Origin: Pseudodesulfovibrio sp.
Lineage (GTDB): Bacteria > Desulfobacterota > Desulfovibrionia > Desulfovibrionales > Desulfovibrionaceae
Assembly: GCA_022712855.1 (NCBI GenBank)
Contig: JAFLJT010000327.1
Location: forward strand, 1-33,341
DNA: 33,341 nt
Reading direction: 5' to 3'
Below are positions 1 through 8,269 of this stretch, one piece after another (positions within the stretch are counted from its first letter, which is position 1; the number at the start of each line of letters is the position of its first letter). The translations under genes and the position numbers were made by a program. Under the pieces are notes generated by a model that had not been told where the DNA came from, searched no databases, and saw only the letters and a list, made by a program, of their open reading frames with translations.

Positions 1-134
1 GGCGCATTGCCGCCATTGTTGGCGATGCGGAAGAACTCCATGGCTTGTTGCAAGTGTATGGCATGAGAAGACAATCGCCACGAACTCTTATGATTTTGAA
101 TCCTGAAAGAATTAATTTACACTTTGCACAGTGA
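1..134 (+). CDS. 3' end of an unidentified gene (partial)
   Basis: An open frame runs in from the left edge (frame 3) and stops at TGA 132-134, giving a 43-residue C-terminal fragment beginning RIAAIVGDAEELHG and ending INLHFAQ. The early codons look like the coding bias of the neighbours, but the tail is AT-rich, so the support is modest. I do not recognise the family. It lies about 100 bases before the first cyclic-nucleotide-binding gene and may or may not share its transcript. Confidence 0.35.
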   Translation, partial: RIAAIVGDAEELHGLLQVYGMRRQSPRTLMILNPERINLHFAQ

Positions 135-151
135 AATATATTCCAAACGTA

Positions 152-180
152 TTGATAATCCAGAACCACAATCATATTGG
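152..180 (+). promoter_or_regulatory. candidate sigma70-type promoter for the cNMP-pgm operon
   Basis: TTGATA (152-157) and TATTGG (175-180) are separated by 17 bases in the AT-rich stretch before the first plus-strand operon. The -35 match is good and the -10 match is poor. No experimental support; offered only as the best-looking candidate in this gap. Confidence 0.25.
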
Positions 181-240
181 TGTTTTCACACTGTTTTTGG
201 TATGAACAATCAGCTTAGTAATTTAAATGGGATACCCTTC

Positions 241-747
241 ATGAAAGAATTTTCTTTTGACCCCACGGACAAAGACACCCTAGCCCGCCTGCGGCAAATG
301 CCCGTCTTCGATGCAATGGACGCCGAGCACCTTCCACAGGTGCTCAAGTACGCGAAGTTTCGGCGTTTTGACAGAAATGAAATAATCATCCGGGAAGGCG
401 ATACCGACCAACTCGTCTATTTCCTGATCGAAGGGAGTTGCCAGGTAAACGTGGACGGTATCGATGTCGGGTCCATCTCGCAGATCGGCGGCGTGTTCGG
501 GGAAATGGGCATGATCGATCAAAAGCCCCGTTCTGCAACCATTTTGGCAGAGAAGGCATCGCTGTGTCTCGCTCTTGACGGCTCCTTTCTCGACCACATG
601 AAAGGCGTGGACAAGCTTGCGGCCCAGGCGCTGTTCTATCGTATTTTCTCCGAGATTCTGTCAGCTCGCATACGTGATGCCAACAGCAAACTCCTGCTTC
701 TCGACGACGAAATCGGCGATCTTGCTGTCAAACTCCCTACTTTTTAA
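241..747 (+). CDS. stand-alone cyclic-nucleotide-binding domain protein (copy 1)
   Basis: A 168-residue cytoplasmic protein that is essentially one CRP/PKA-type cyclic-nucleotide-binding domain. The beta-barrel runs about residues 22-115. The phosphate-binding cassette near residues 83-99 keeps the key Glu88 and Arg97 (FGEMGMIDQKPRSA), so cAMP or cGMP binding is possible. Residues 118-168 are helical and there is no helix-turn-helix, so it is not a CRP-type transcription factor. The start at ATG 241 is chosen because the N-terminus (MKEFSFDP) then aligns with the next gene (MNIIEFDP) and the lengths match (168 and 167 residues). A longer frame opens upstream but its extra residues have no counterpart. 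The two genes are 5 bases apart and clearly arose by tandem duplication. The function in this operon is unknown; it may be a regulatory subunit or a ligand-binding dimer with its neighbour. Confidence 0.9.
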   Translation: MKEFSFDPTDKDTLARLRQMPVFDAMDAEHLPQVLKYAKFRRFDRNEIIIREGDTDQLVYFLIEGSCQVNVDGIDVGSISQIGGVFGEMGMIDQKPRSATILAEKASLCLALDGSFLDHMKGVDKLAAQALFYRIFSEILSARIRDANSKLLLLDDEIGDLAVKLPTF

Positions 748-752
748 TATTC

Positions 753-1256
753 ATGAATATCATCGAATTTGACCCTAGCGACGAGCAGATGGTGAAAGCC
801 ATCATGCGCATCCCGGCTTTCACCCCCCTTGGTGAAGGCCGATTGAAAGAAGTCATGAAAATGGTCACCATCCGGGACTATAAGAAGCGCGAAACCGTCA
901 TCAAACAAGGCGAATTCGACCAATGCATGTTTTTCCTGATGAAAGGAAAACTATCGGTGCAAGTTGATGATGTTGAAGTCAATATCATCAAGGACGCCAA
1001 CACCGTTTTTGGCGAAATGGGTGTCATTGACACCTTACCGCGTTCGGCCACGGTTCTAGTCAGACAACCTTCCCGCTGTCTGGCGCTGGACATCAGCTTT
1101 ATTGACAGACTTGAAGGCACTTCCAAGCTCGCGGTTCAGGCCTTTTTTTACAAAATGTTCTATGAAGTACTTGTCCAAAGACTCAGAGAAACCAATGGTC
1201 GCATAGCAGATCTGGATATGCAGAAAGCCGTCATGGAAAATATTGATCTTGAATAA
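753..1256 (+). CDS. stand-alone cyclic-nucleotide-binding domain protein (copy 2)
   Basis: A 167-residue paralogue of the preceding protein with the same layout: a short N-terminal helix, a cyclic-nucleotide-binding beta-barrel (about residues 22-115) and a C-terminal helical segment without a DNA-binding domain. The phosphate-binding cassette (FGEMGVIDTLPRSA, Glu88 and Arg97) is intact. Family knowledge: the Glu contacts the ribose 2'-OH and the Arg the cyclic phosphate. The gene starts 5 bases after copy 1 with only a weak ribosome site, suggesting translational coupling, and ends 15 bases before pgm. The location hints at nucleotide-responsive control of sugar phosphate or polysaccharide metabolism, but that is inference. 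Confidence 0.92.
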   Translation: MNIIEFDPSDEQMVKAIMRIPAFTPLGEGRLKEVMKMVTIRDYKKRETVIKQGEFDQCMFFLMKGKLSVQVDDVEVNIIKDANTVFGEMGVIDTLPRSATVLVRQPSRCLALDISFIDRLEGTSKLAVQAFFYKMFYEVLVQRLRETNGRIADLDMQKAVMENIDLE

Positions 1257-1271
1257 TCATGGAGAACAAAC

Positions 1272-2924
1272 GTGGCACTGAGCGAACTGGCCGGAAAACC
1301 CGCGCCACAGAACATCCTCACCAATATCCCCCGACTCGTTTCCGCCTATTATCTCACCAAGCCGGACCCGTCCGATCCAGCCTGCCAGATCAGTTTTGGC
1401 ACGTCAGGCCATCGCGGTTCGTCCTTGGACGGAAGCTTCAATGAGGACCATATTCTGGCTGTGACACAGGCTGTCTGTGAATACCGCGCCAGCCAGTCCA
1501 TCGACGGCCCGCTCCACCTCGGCATGGATACCCACGCCCTGAGCGAACCCGCCCTTGCCTCGGCCCTCGAAGTCTTTGCAGCCAACGGCGTGACCGTTCG
1601 TATTCAGGTAGAACTCGGTTACACACCGACCCCCGTCATATCCCACGCCATCCTCACATGGAACGCGGGCCGCACCACCGGGCTGGCTGACGGCGTGGTC
1701 ATCACCCCGTCCCACAACCCACCCCGTGATGGCGGTTACAAATATAACCCGCCTCAGGGTGGCCCGGCAGGAACAAAGACCACCACCGCCATTCAGAATC
1801 GCGCCAATGAAAGTCTCGCGAACAACCTTGCAGACGTCAAACGCATACCGTTCGAACGCGCCCTCAAAGCAGCCACGACTCTCCATTACGACTACATCAC
1901 CCCATACATCAGCGACCTGAAAAATGTGGTTGATATGGACGTCATCAAAGGCGCAGACCTCGCCATCGGCGTGGACCCCATGGGCGGCTCCGGTATCGCA
2001 TACTGGGAACCCATGGCCGAGATGTACGGCTTGAATATGACCCTGACCAACACGGCGGTAGACCCCACATTTTCCTTCATGACCGTGGACAAGGACGGCA
2101 AAATCCGCATGGATTGTTCCTCACCATGGGCCATGGCTTCGCTCATCAAGCACAAAGACAATTTCGACATAGCCTTTGCCAACGACCCGGATTATGACCG
2201 CCACGGCATCGTCACCAAGAGTTCCGGGCTGCTGAATCCCAACCACTATCTCGCCGTGGCCGTGAACTATCTGTTCACCAACCGCCCGGGCTGGCCCGAC
2301 TCTGCCGCCATCGGCAAGACACTTGTTTCAAGCTCCATGATCGACCGAGTGGCCGCCGACCTTGGCCGCCGGTTGTACGAAGTCCCGGTGGGCTTCAAGT
2401 GGTTCGTGGACGGCTTGGCCGACGGCTCTTGCGGCTTTGGTGGCGAAGAGTCAGCGGGCGCGAGCTTCCTCCGTTTCGATGGTTCCGTCTGGACCACAGA
2501 CAAGGACGGCATCATCCTCAATCTGCTGGCTGCCGAAATAACTGCCCGCACCGGACGCGATCCCGGCGAAATGTACAAAGACCTCGAAGCCAAACATGGC
2601 TCTCCAGTATACGAGCGCATGGATGCCCCCGCTACCGCAGAACAGAAGGCAGCGTTCTCTTCCCTGACTCCAGACATGGTCACAGCCGACACCCTGGCAG
2701 GCGATCCCATCACCGCCAAACTCACGCGCGCACCCGGCAATGACGCCCTCTTCGGTGGTCTGAAAGTGACCACTGAAAACGGTTGGTTCGCAGCTCGTCC
2801 GTCCGGCACAGAAGAAATCTACAAAATTTACGGTGAATCCTTCAAGGGAGCCGACCACCTGAAGTCGATTCAGGATGAGGCGCAAGCCATTGTCAGCGCC
2901 GTCTTTGCAAAGGCTGGTGTCTAA
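1272..2924 (+). CDS. pgm: alpha-D-glucose phosphate-specific phosphoglucomutase
   Basis: A 550-residue phosphoglucomutase interconverting glucose-1-phosphate and glucose-6-phosphate, the usual size for the E. coli Pgm type. Visible motifs: an N-terminal [10 protein letters not shown] (41-50); the catalytic phosphoserine loop TPSHNPP (145-151, Ser147); the Mg-binding loop NDPDYDRHG with Asp305, Asp307 and Asp309; the sugar-specificity loop GEESAGAS (391-398); and the C-terminal phosphate-binding [10 protein letters not shown]. The start is GTG at 1272, set by a GGAG ribosome site at 1261-1264; an out-of-frame ATG at 1259 is not used. The TAA stop overlaps the ATG of the following glycosyltransferase (TAATG), so the two are probably translationally coupled. 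Glucose-1-phosphate is the precursor of nucleotide sugars, consistent with a glycosyltransferase next door. Confidence 0.97.
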   Translation: MALSELAGKPAPQNILTNIPRLVSAYYLTKPDPSDPACQISFGTSGHRGSSLDGSFNEDHILAVTQAVCEYRASQSIDGPLHLGMDTHALSEPALASALEVFAANGVTVRIQVELGYTPTPVISHAILTWNAGRTTGLADGVVITPSHNPPRDGGYKYNPPQGGPAGTKTTTAIQNRANESLANNLADVKRIPFERALKAATTLHYDYITPYISDLKNVVDMDVIKGADLAIGVDPMGGSGIAYWEPMAEMYGLNMTLTNTAVDPTFSFMTVDKDGKIRMDCSSPWAMASLIKHKDNFDIAFANDPDYDRHGIVTKSSGLLNPNHYLAVAVNYLFTNRPGWPDSAAIGKTLVSSSMIDRVAADLGRRLYEVPVGFKWFVDGLADGSCGFGGEESAGASFLRFDGSVWTTDKDGIILNLLAAEITARTGRDPGEMYKDLEAKHGSPVYERMDAPATAEQKAAFSSLTPDMVTADTLAGDPITAKLTRAPGNDALFGGLKVTTENGWFAARPSGTEEIYKIYGESFKGADHLKSIQDEAQAIVSAVFAKAGV

Positions 2925-4609
2925 TGGCCCGACTGACTTTTCCCGACGGACTCCCAGACTGCACAAAGATCGATGCTCCGTTCACGAACAACTTTTCCGG
3001 CTGGCAACTCGGCATGGGAGTCCCTGACATCCTCACTGGGCTGCTCCACGGATTGTCGGTTCTGAGCAAGGACAAACCCGATTGTATCCCCGTCGCTTTT
3101 GGCATGGGACTCTGGGGAATTCAGGCCCACCCACTTGCTCCGGCCATGGCAGCATGGACGCTCCCCCTCATGGACGCAGGACTCAAAGTCGATCCGTCTC
3201 TCGGCGCACTGGCTGCCCGACTCGCTGCCGCTCCGCAACTGGATGACAACGACAGCGAACACATGGACACGTGGTACGCTTTGGCGAGACAGGACAACCA
3301 CGCTCTTATCATCCGTTTCATGACCGTCCTTCTGGCTGATCCGGCCAAAGGATTACGTTGGCTCGGCCACTGCTGGCAGGACCTGATCTACCTTGGCGTT
3401 CCAGAAATCCCCAAAGCCGCGCTGGACATGATCCCGTGGACCAAATCCACCCTGCCGCTCAAGGCACGCATGGAAGCGGACTGGGCATTCCACTGCCTGC
3501 CGCCCGAAGAATCGTTCCCAATCATCGAAGCTCTCGACCCGAAAACATGGGGCCTCTGGCGAGCCTATGCCGGAGCCGAACTCCTCCTGCGTATGGGGGA
3601 AACCGACGAAGCCAAAACTGTGCTCGGCACTCTCTGGAAGACACTCCCCTGGCACGTCAATCTGACGCTCAAGCTGTACGATATTTTCAACCCCGTCCCA
3701 CTGGCCGACATTTCGGACGCAAAAGACGCCGCCATCCTCCTCTATTCATGGAACAAGGCAGACCTGCTGGCCGACACCCTCGACAGCCTCGCAGACAGCG
3801 ACATTGGTCAGGCAAAGATTTTCGCCCTGAACAACGGTTCCACCGACCACACCGCAGAAGTACTGGAAAAGGCGCAAGCCCAATTCGGCGCAGACCGATT
3901 CCACGTTGAAACCCTCCCCATCAACGTGGGTGCCCCAGCAGCACGCAACTGGCTCTTAGCGCTCCCCGAAGTCCGTGCCTGTAAATGGGCCGCGTATCTT
4001 GATGATGACATCATCCTACCCAAAGAGTGGTTGCTCCATCTGCTCGGCGCGGCCAATGGCCAACCAAACGTCGGCGCAGTCGGCTGTCGCATCACCGCGG
4101 CCACATCGCCCTTTGGTCTGCAATCGGCAGATTTCAATCTTTTCCCCATGCCGCCAGGGCAGACTGAACCTGGCACCCTGCCCAACCGCGTACTCATTTA
4201 CGACAACTGCGCAGGGGGCACAGACTACGGGCTGTTCACCTACACTCGCCCCTGCCTGTCCGTCACCGGTTGTTGCCACATGATTTCCCTCGAAGCCGTG
4301 GAAAAAGCGGGCGGGTTTGATCTGCGCTACACCCCTTCACAGTTCGACGACCTCGACCGCGATCTGCGCTCCGCCTTGCACGGTATGCCTGCCATCTACA
4401 CAGGCACCCTTGCCATCAAGCATGTCCAGCATTCCAGCCTTGCCAAGTCCCAGACCCACCGCCAGATCGGCCATGTCATGGGCAACAAGTTCAAGCTCGA
4501 CACCAAGTATACGGACGAAGAACTCGCGGCACTCGCCAAGGACAACAACCAACGCCTCCGGGCCGATCTCCAAACCAAATACGATTTCCTTATTGACCAC
4601 CTTGCGTGA
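2924..4609 (+). CDS. family 2 glycosyltransferase with a long N-terminal extension
   Basis: A 561-residue cytoplasmic protein. Residues about 268-500 form a GT2 (GT-A fold) domain: it opens ILLYSWNKADLLADTLDSL, has NNGSTDHT at 303-310 in the nucleotide-binding position, the metal-binding DDDI at 360-363, and a later conserved segment VTGCCHMISLEAVEKAGGFD typical of GT2 acceptor/donor loops. The first 267 residues have no obvious signature; the stretch around 215-255 resembles a helical, TPR-like repeat. No membrane segments are evident. The ATG at 2924 overlaps the pgm stop codon. Family knowledge says such enzymes move a sugar from a nucleotide sugar to a glycan, lipid or protein acceptor. 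Neither donor nor acceptor can be told from the sequence. Confidence 0.88.
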   Translation: MARLTFPDGLPDCTKIDAPFTNNFSGWQLGMGVPDILTGLLHGLSVLSKDKPDCIPVAFGMGLWGIQAHPLAPAMAAWTLPLMDAGLKVDPSLGALAARLAAAPQLDDNDSEHMDTWYALARQDNHALIIRFMTVLLADPAKGLRWLGHCWQDLIYLGVPEIPKAALDMIPWTKSTLPLKARMEADWAFHCLPPEESFPIIEALDPKTWGLWRAYAGAELLLRMGETDEAKTVLGTLWKTLPWHVNLTLKLYDIFNPVPLADISDAKDAAILLYSWNKADLLADTLDSLADSDIGQAKIFALNNGSTDHTAEVLEKAQAQFGADRFHVETLPINVGAPAARNWLLALPEVRACKWAAYLDDDIILPKEWLLHLLGAANGQPNVGAVGCRITAATSPFGLQSADFNLFPMPPGQTEPGTLPNRVLIYDNCAGGTDYGLFTYTRPCLSVTGCCHMISLEAVEKAGGFDLRYTPSQFDDLDRDLRSALHGMPAIYTGTLAIKHVQHSSLAKSQTHRQIGHVMGNKFKLDTKYTDEELAALAKDNNQRLRADLQTKYDFLIDHLA

Positions 4610-4656
4610 CTTGCTTAACTCTTCCTGACCAAACAAGTATGAAAGAGTGAGGACAT

Positions 4657-4983
4657 ATGAAAGACGACGTAAGAGTATACGGTGACATCCACCGAGTCAG
4701 CCCAGAAGTATACGAAATACTCAAACAATCCATGCCCTTTGAGGATGTTGAATATGATGGTGACGTCCTGCGTGTAGGCCACGAGGGCCATTATATTTTG
4801 ATCGACGACTTCGTCGAAGCGATCCGCGACAACCTGCCCGAGAACGGCTACGGCCACGTCGATTTCATCGACAACCTCGACTGGGTCGTCACCCGCTACG
4901 TCATCACCCCCGGCAAAATTGAAGAAAAAGTCATCAAGGTCGACAACGTTATCGACGCACACCAACGCGAACACGGTCTCTAG
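4657..4983 (+). CDS. small acidic protein of unknown function
   Basis: A 108-residue, strongly acidic, soluble protein (MKDDVRVYGDIHRVSPEVYE...), with no signal peptide, membrane helix or cysteine motif. A good ribosome site (GTGAGG, 4647-4652) precedes the ATG. It begins 47 bases after the glycosyltransferase and could be the last gene of that transcript. The reverse strand holds a 140-residue open frame, but the codon bias and the ribosome site favour the plus strand. I do not recognise the family. The 3' end runs directly into a structured repeat. Confidence 0.75.
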   Translation: MKDDVRVYGDIHRVSPEVYEILKQSMPFEDVEYDGDVLRVGHEGHYILIDDFVEAIRDNLPENGYGHVDFIDNLDWVVTRYVITPGKIEEKVIKVDNVIDAHQREHGL

Positions 4984-4992
4984 GTTTTTTAG

Positions 4993-5123
4993 CCTCGGCT
5001 TCCGATAGCGGCGCATCTGCTGCGTTGCCAGGTGCAAGCTAATCCTCGACGTAGAGGACTACGCCTCCGGTTATCTTGTACCTGTCGCCTTACAGCTACA
5101 CCACTCTCGAAAGCCTCACGGTG
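4993..5123 (+). repeat. structured intergenic repeat, left arm
   Basis: About 131 bases of an imperfect palindromic repeat. It contains TGCTGCGTTG (5018-5027), a central hairpin CGTAG-AGGA-CTACG (5050-5063) and CGCCTTACAGC (5086-5096), and it ends GCCTCACGGTG. A second copy lies inverted at 5214-5344, and a related element lies near 19009-19127. From memory, elements with this TGCTGCGTTG / central palindrome / CGCCTTGCA layout recur in many proteobacterial genomes. The role is unknown; candidate roles are transcript-end structure or a mobile palindromic unit. Confidence 0.75.
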
Positions 5124-5213
5124 TCAGGGGAAAGAAAGAAAATATCCCCGCTAGCACTCCTTTTCCCCACTCGTCAGAATTCCATTCAAATTTATTCCCC
5201 TATCTTCCCTTAA

Positions 5214-5344
5214 CACTGTGAGGCTTGTGAGAGTGGTCCAAGTGTTAGGCGGAAGGTGCGAATTAACCGCAGGCGTAGTCTTACTACGTTGAGGATTAAT
5301 TCGTGCCTTCCAACGACGCAATTGGGCCGCTATCGCAAGCCGGG
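5214..5344 (-). repeat. structured intergenic repeat, right arm (inverted copy)
   Basis: The reverse complement aligns along its whole length with 4993-5123. The best-matching blocks are the outer ends (CGATAGCGGC; ACCACTCTC; AAGCCTCAC), the block TAATCCTC next to the centre, and the central hairpin CGTAG-TCTTA-CTACG (5274-5288). Together the two arms could fold into one large cruciform or RNA stem about 350 bases across, with a 90-base AT-rich middle (5124-5213) in which I see nothing else. Confidence 0.72.
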
Positions 5345-5353
5345 GAACAAAGC

Positions 5354-5384
5354 AAAAAAAGCCCCGACGCACAACGCGCCGGGG
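5354..5384 (-). terminator. rho-independent terminator of the lap/dvh operon
   Basis: Read on the minus strand, a GC-rich stem (CCCCGGCGC pairing with GCGTCGGGG, loop GTTGT) is followed by CTTTTTTTG. It lies about 30 bases beyond the stop codon of the HD-GYP gene at 5415. Confidence 0.85.
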
Positions 5385-5414
5385 TCCTACAAACCAGATG
5401 GGTACTTCGTCTAC

Positions 5415-7499
5415 TTACGAAGTCTGCTCAAGCAACTTCTCGCCCGAGGGAGTCTTCATTACCTGTGCTAACGCCTCTACTACAGCGGCGTCGAACTTCG
5501 TCGAATCACTGGACAATATCTCAAGAGCCTGCTGCGGCTCCTTGGCCCCGCGATATGCACGAGGACGAATCATCGCACAGAATACGTTAAGCGCTGACAG
5601 TATCCGCGCGGGCAGAATGATTTCGTCATACTTGAGCTTTTTGGGATATCCCGAACCATCGATGCGTTCGTTCATCTGATAGATGGCTAAAAGCACACCC
5701 TCGGCGATATCGATGTCCTTCAAGATGCGATACGCATGCTCAACATGTTCTTCCATGGACGCCATCTCTTCGTCAGAGAGCTTGCCCGGCTTGGTGAGAA
5801 TCTCGTTGGGCACGAACATCTTGCCGATCTGCGACAAGTTAGCCGCAGTCTCGATTTCCGACATATCCAGCTCAGAGAGATGCATGACCCTGGCGACTTC
5901 CAGTGACAACCCGGCCAGCAGCTTGGTGTGTCCTCCGAGATACGGATCGGCCGCCTCAATGGTGGAACCAAGCGCTTCCATGGCGCGCTGAATGAGGCGC
6001 TTGTTCTTTTCCTGAACAGCGACGAATTCGGTGATATCGCGGTACACTTCGACAATACCGTTGCAATCGCCAGAGGCATCGCAGTACGGCGACTTGGAAA
6101 TCTGGAACTGGTAACGCTGGGAGCGCAAGAATACCGGTTCGTTAATGGTGACTTTGCGACCTTCCTTACGCACAACTTCGTCGGGCGAGGCAAGGCGCTT
6201 GGCCGTATCAAATCCGAATACAGCCGCCGAATCCATGCCGATAAGTTCCGTATCCTTTCTGCCGACGGCATCGGCAAAGGCTTCGTTGACGAAGGTGTAC
6301 TTACCGTCACCATCCTTCAACGTGATGAACTCATCAATGTTGTCCATGATGGAATCAATGAACTGACGCTGATCGTCGATCTTGGTTGCCAAAGACTTAA
6401 ATTCTTCGGCCACACGCTGACTCTGCACACCAGCCAACACCCACCAGGCCAGACCTGCGATGAGCAATGCGGTGAGAATGCCGAGACCTGCTACGACATA
6501 CACGGTCTGGGTGAAGTCTTCCACGGGTGCCATGGCAGCGGTAAAGTCAGACTCCTGCACCACCCACCATTGAGGACCCTGCACACGAATACCAAGTGAA
6601 TAAACGTGCTGGTCTTCGTCAGACAGGCTTTTGCGTGCGTCGAAGTGGAGGTTGCCTTTTTTGTTGATATCGACCTTGGTCGTTGCCTCGGAAAATCCTT
6701 CCAAGGTCCACGGGGTCACTTCCTTAAACTGCCCATTCGAGGACTGCATAAGGCGAGTGCGTTCACTTTTGGCCGACAGTGCGGAGTTGGACAGCAACTC
6801 GGTGATCTTACCAGTTACCTGACGGGTCATCATGAGCGAGCCGATAGCTTCGCCAGAATCATCGTCACCGTCGGGCGGGAACATGGGCACATAGACGTCC
6901 ATCTCCAGCCCCTGCGGTGTTTTTCTCAAGGGAGAATACTGTGGAATTCTGTCTATAACCGCAGCCTGCGCCGACGTAATCTGACCGCCTGTCATGGGCG
7001 GTAAATGGCCGTCAGTCGCGATATACGCGTGGCCATCGCGACTCAGTATGCGGGCATTGAGGAACCCGGAATAGGTGGAAAATTCCCTGAGCATATTCTG
7101 CATCATGGGTAACTGAGCCGCCAGCTCAGCGCCTTCGACCTCGGTATCTTCATCATCCATGGCGACCGCGCCGAAAATGGATGCAAGATCACCTTCAACA
7201 CTATCCACCTCAGCGGCATAGAGTCGGAAAAGATCGGATTTGATGAGTCGGTCTCCCTGACGAGAGAGTTCCGAGAGCCATGCCCCGAACACTTCGGCCC
7301 GGCCATGGGCGAGCAGTCCGAGACGTTTTTCCTGATCCTCAAGGGCTTCGGCGTACTCGTCATTCACTGCCTTGTTGGCAAGGAACAGGATGCCTACCGA
7401 AATCACTAGGACAAAGGCAAGGACGACGCCAATCTTGACGCCCTGCTTGGCTCCGCCGAGATTTGCGGGCATTTCCGCGTTGTTTGGTTGTTGTACCAT
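5415..7499 (-). CDS. dvhD: membrane PAS / degenerate HD-GYP protein, DvhD-like Lap-system regulator
   Basis: A 694-residue inner-membrane protein. Order of parts: TM1 (about 21-43), a periplasmic sensor region of about 285 residues (45-330), TM2 (about 333-357), a short coiled linker, a PAS domain (about 377-492, SIMDNIDEFITLKDGDGKYTF onwards) and a C-terminal HD-GYP domain (about 500-680). The HD-GYP fold is plain (GSGYP 616-619; KPGKLSDEE 570-578), but most metal ligands are gone: the HD pair is Ser556-Gln557, the later HH pair is Met609-Asn610, and the usual distal Asp is lost. It should therefore not hydrolyse c-di-GMP. It is the last gene of lapB-lapC-lapG-dvhD, 42 bases after lapG, with a GGAG ribosome site. 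As I recall, the Desulfovibrio vulgaris Lap-like system uses a c-di-GMP-binding protein, DvhD, unrelated to LapD. This gene fits that role: cytoplasmic c-di-GMP sensing linked to periplasmic control of LapG. Confidence 0.85.
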   Translation of the reverse strand: MVQQPNNAEMPANLGGAKQGVKIGVVLAFVLVISVGILFLANKAVNDEYAEALEDQEKRLGLLAHGRAEVFGAWLSELSRQGDRLIKSDLFRLYAAEVDSVEGDLASIFGAVAMDDEDTEVEGAELAAQLPMMQNMLREFSTYSGFLNARILSRDGHAYIATDGHLPPMTGGQITSAQAAVIDRIPQYSPLRKTPQGLEMDVYVPMFPPDGDDDSGEAIGSLMMTRQVTGKITELLSNSALSAKSERTRLMQSSNGQFKEVTPWTLEGFSEATTKVDINKKGNLHFDARKSLSDEDQHVYSLGIRVQGPQWWVVQESDFTAAMAPVEDFTQTVYVVAGLGILTALLIAGLAWWVLAGVQSQRVAEEFKSLATKIDDQRQFIDSIMDNIDEFITLKDGDGKYTFVNEAFADAVGRKDTELIGMDSAAVFGFDTAKRLASPDEVVRKEGRKVTINEPVFLRSQRYQFQISKSPYCDASGDCNGIVEVYRDITEFVAVQEKNKRLIQRAMEALGSTIEAADPYLGGHTKLLAGLSLEVARVMHLSELDMSEIETAANLSQIGKMFVPNEILTKPGKLSDEEMASMEEHVEHAYRILKDIDIAEGVLLAIYQMNERIDGSGYPKKLKYDEIILPARILSALNVFCAMIRPRAYRGAKEPQQALEILSSDSTKFDAAVVEALAQVMKTPSGEKLLEQTS

Positions 7500-7541
7500 A
7501 ATCTACTCCATCTGGTTTGTATTTCAGAGTTTATTCAACCC

Positions 7542-8261
7542 TTATTTCTTTTTCTTCTTCCTTTTACGCTTGTACGTCGACTTCTTGGTCGGAGGTACAT
7601 GCATCCAGCGATATTTTTCATTGACCGAATACTGTGGAACATAATGCTTGTATCTGGTGTGTGGCAGCACCATGACCGTCTGGTTATCGAGGACATAGAT
7701 AGTGCCATCGAGATACACCACCAGCACAGCATGCCCGATGTTTCTGATCTTATCCTTGAGTGCGACGATACGCATTGCATCGCCCGAAAAACCCAGCTCT
7801 TGAAGCGCATAAAATTTTGCGATAGAATAATCTTCGCAATCGCCGGACTTCTTCAAAAATTCATTGGGACTCGCCCAATAATCGCTCTTGCCGTAGTTAC
7901 CCGCGTCCAACCGATACGGCCATTGGTTAAAAAACTTGTTCACGGCCTTCAGCTGATCCATGGGACTCATGGCCGCGGCTTCGCCCTTGAGTTTGACCCA
8001 ACCAGACTTGGACGGCAGCTTGCTCGTAGCCGGGTCCTTGAAATACCCTTTCCACGACGCCATCTTGGCCAGCACTGCAGACCATTTGGGCAATTTCTTG
8101 ATTTTACCCTTGAACTCCATGGTCCCGAACAACCTGGGGCTCTTGGGTTTCTTTGCCTTGGCCGCCAGCGCATCGCTGCCCACAAATGTCAGGCACACGG
8201 CAAGCATGACCGTCACAAAGACAGTCATTGCCACCCGACATATTGTGCTGGCGAGAGACAT
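7542..8261 (-). CDS. lapG: LapG-family periplasmic transglutaminase-like cysteine protease
   Basis: A 239-residue exported protease. Residues 1-34 are a signal peptide ending ALA. The catalytic triad is visible as Cys142 (in SGDCEDY), His177 (GHAVLVV) and Asp192 (LDNQ). Asp141, Glu143 and Asp144 around the cysteine match the calcium-binding residues known in LapG. Family role: LapG cuts the N-terminal retention region of a giant adhesin and releases it from the surface when c-di-GMP is low. It starts 8 bases after lapC with a weak ribosome site. The C-terminus is unusual: after the last fold residues (YRWMHVPP) it ends in a tail with about 11 Lys/Arg in 14 residues (KKSTYKRKRKKKKK), which could bind nucleic acid, lipid or the acidic periplasmic partner. 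The D. vulgaris counterpart is called DvhG. Confidence 0.93.
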   Translation of the reverse strand: MSLASTICRVAMTVFVTVMLAVCLTFVGSDALAAKAKKPKSPRLFGTMEFKGKIKKLPKWSAVLAKMASWKGYFKDPATSKLPSKSGWVKLKGEAAAMSPMDQLKAVNKFFNQWPYRLDAGNYGKSDYWASPNEFLKKSGDCEDYSIAKFYALQELGFSGDAMRIVALKDKIRNIGHAVLVVYLDGTIYVLDNQTVMVLPHTRYKHYVPQYSVNEKYRWMHVPPTKKSTYKRKRKKKKK

Positions 8262-8269
8262 GATAGAGG

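Noticed and set aside
4615-5037. 140-residue minus-strand open frame opposite the small acidic protein
   Set aside because: Starts inside the structured repeat and lacks a ribosome site; the plus-strand gene has a good one.
5256-5590. Short plus-strand open frames across the repeat and the end of dvhD
   Set aside because: They cross a structured repeat and a terminator and then run antisense into a real gene.
5415-7499. Active c-di-GMP phosphodiesterase
   Set aside because: The HD and HH metal ligands are replaced, so catalysis is unlikely despite the conserved GYP motif.
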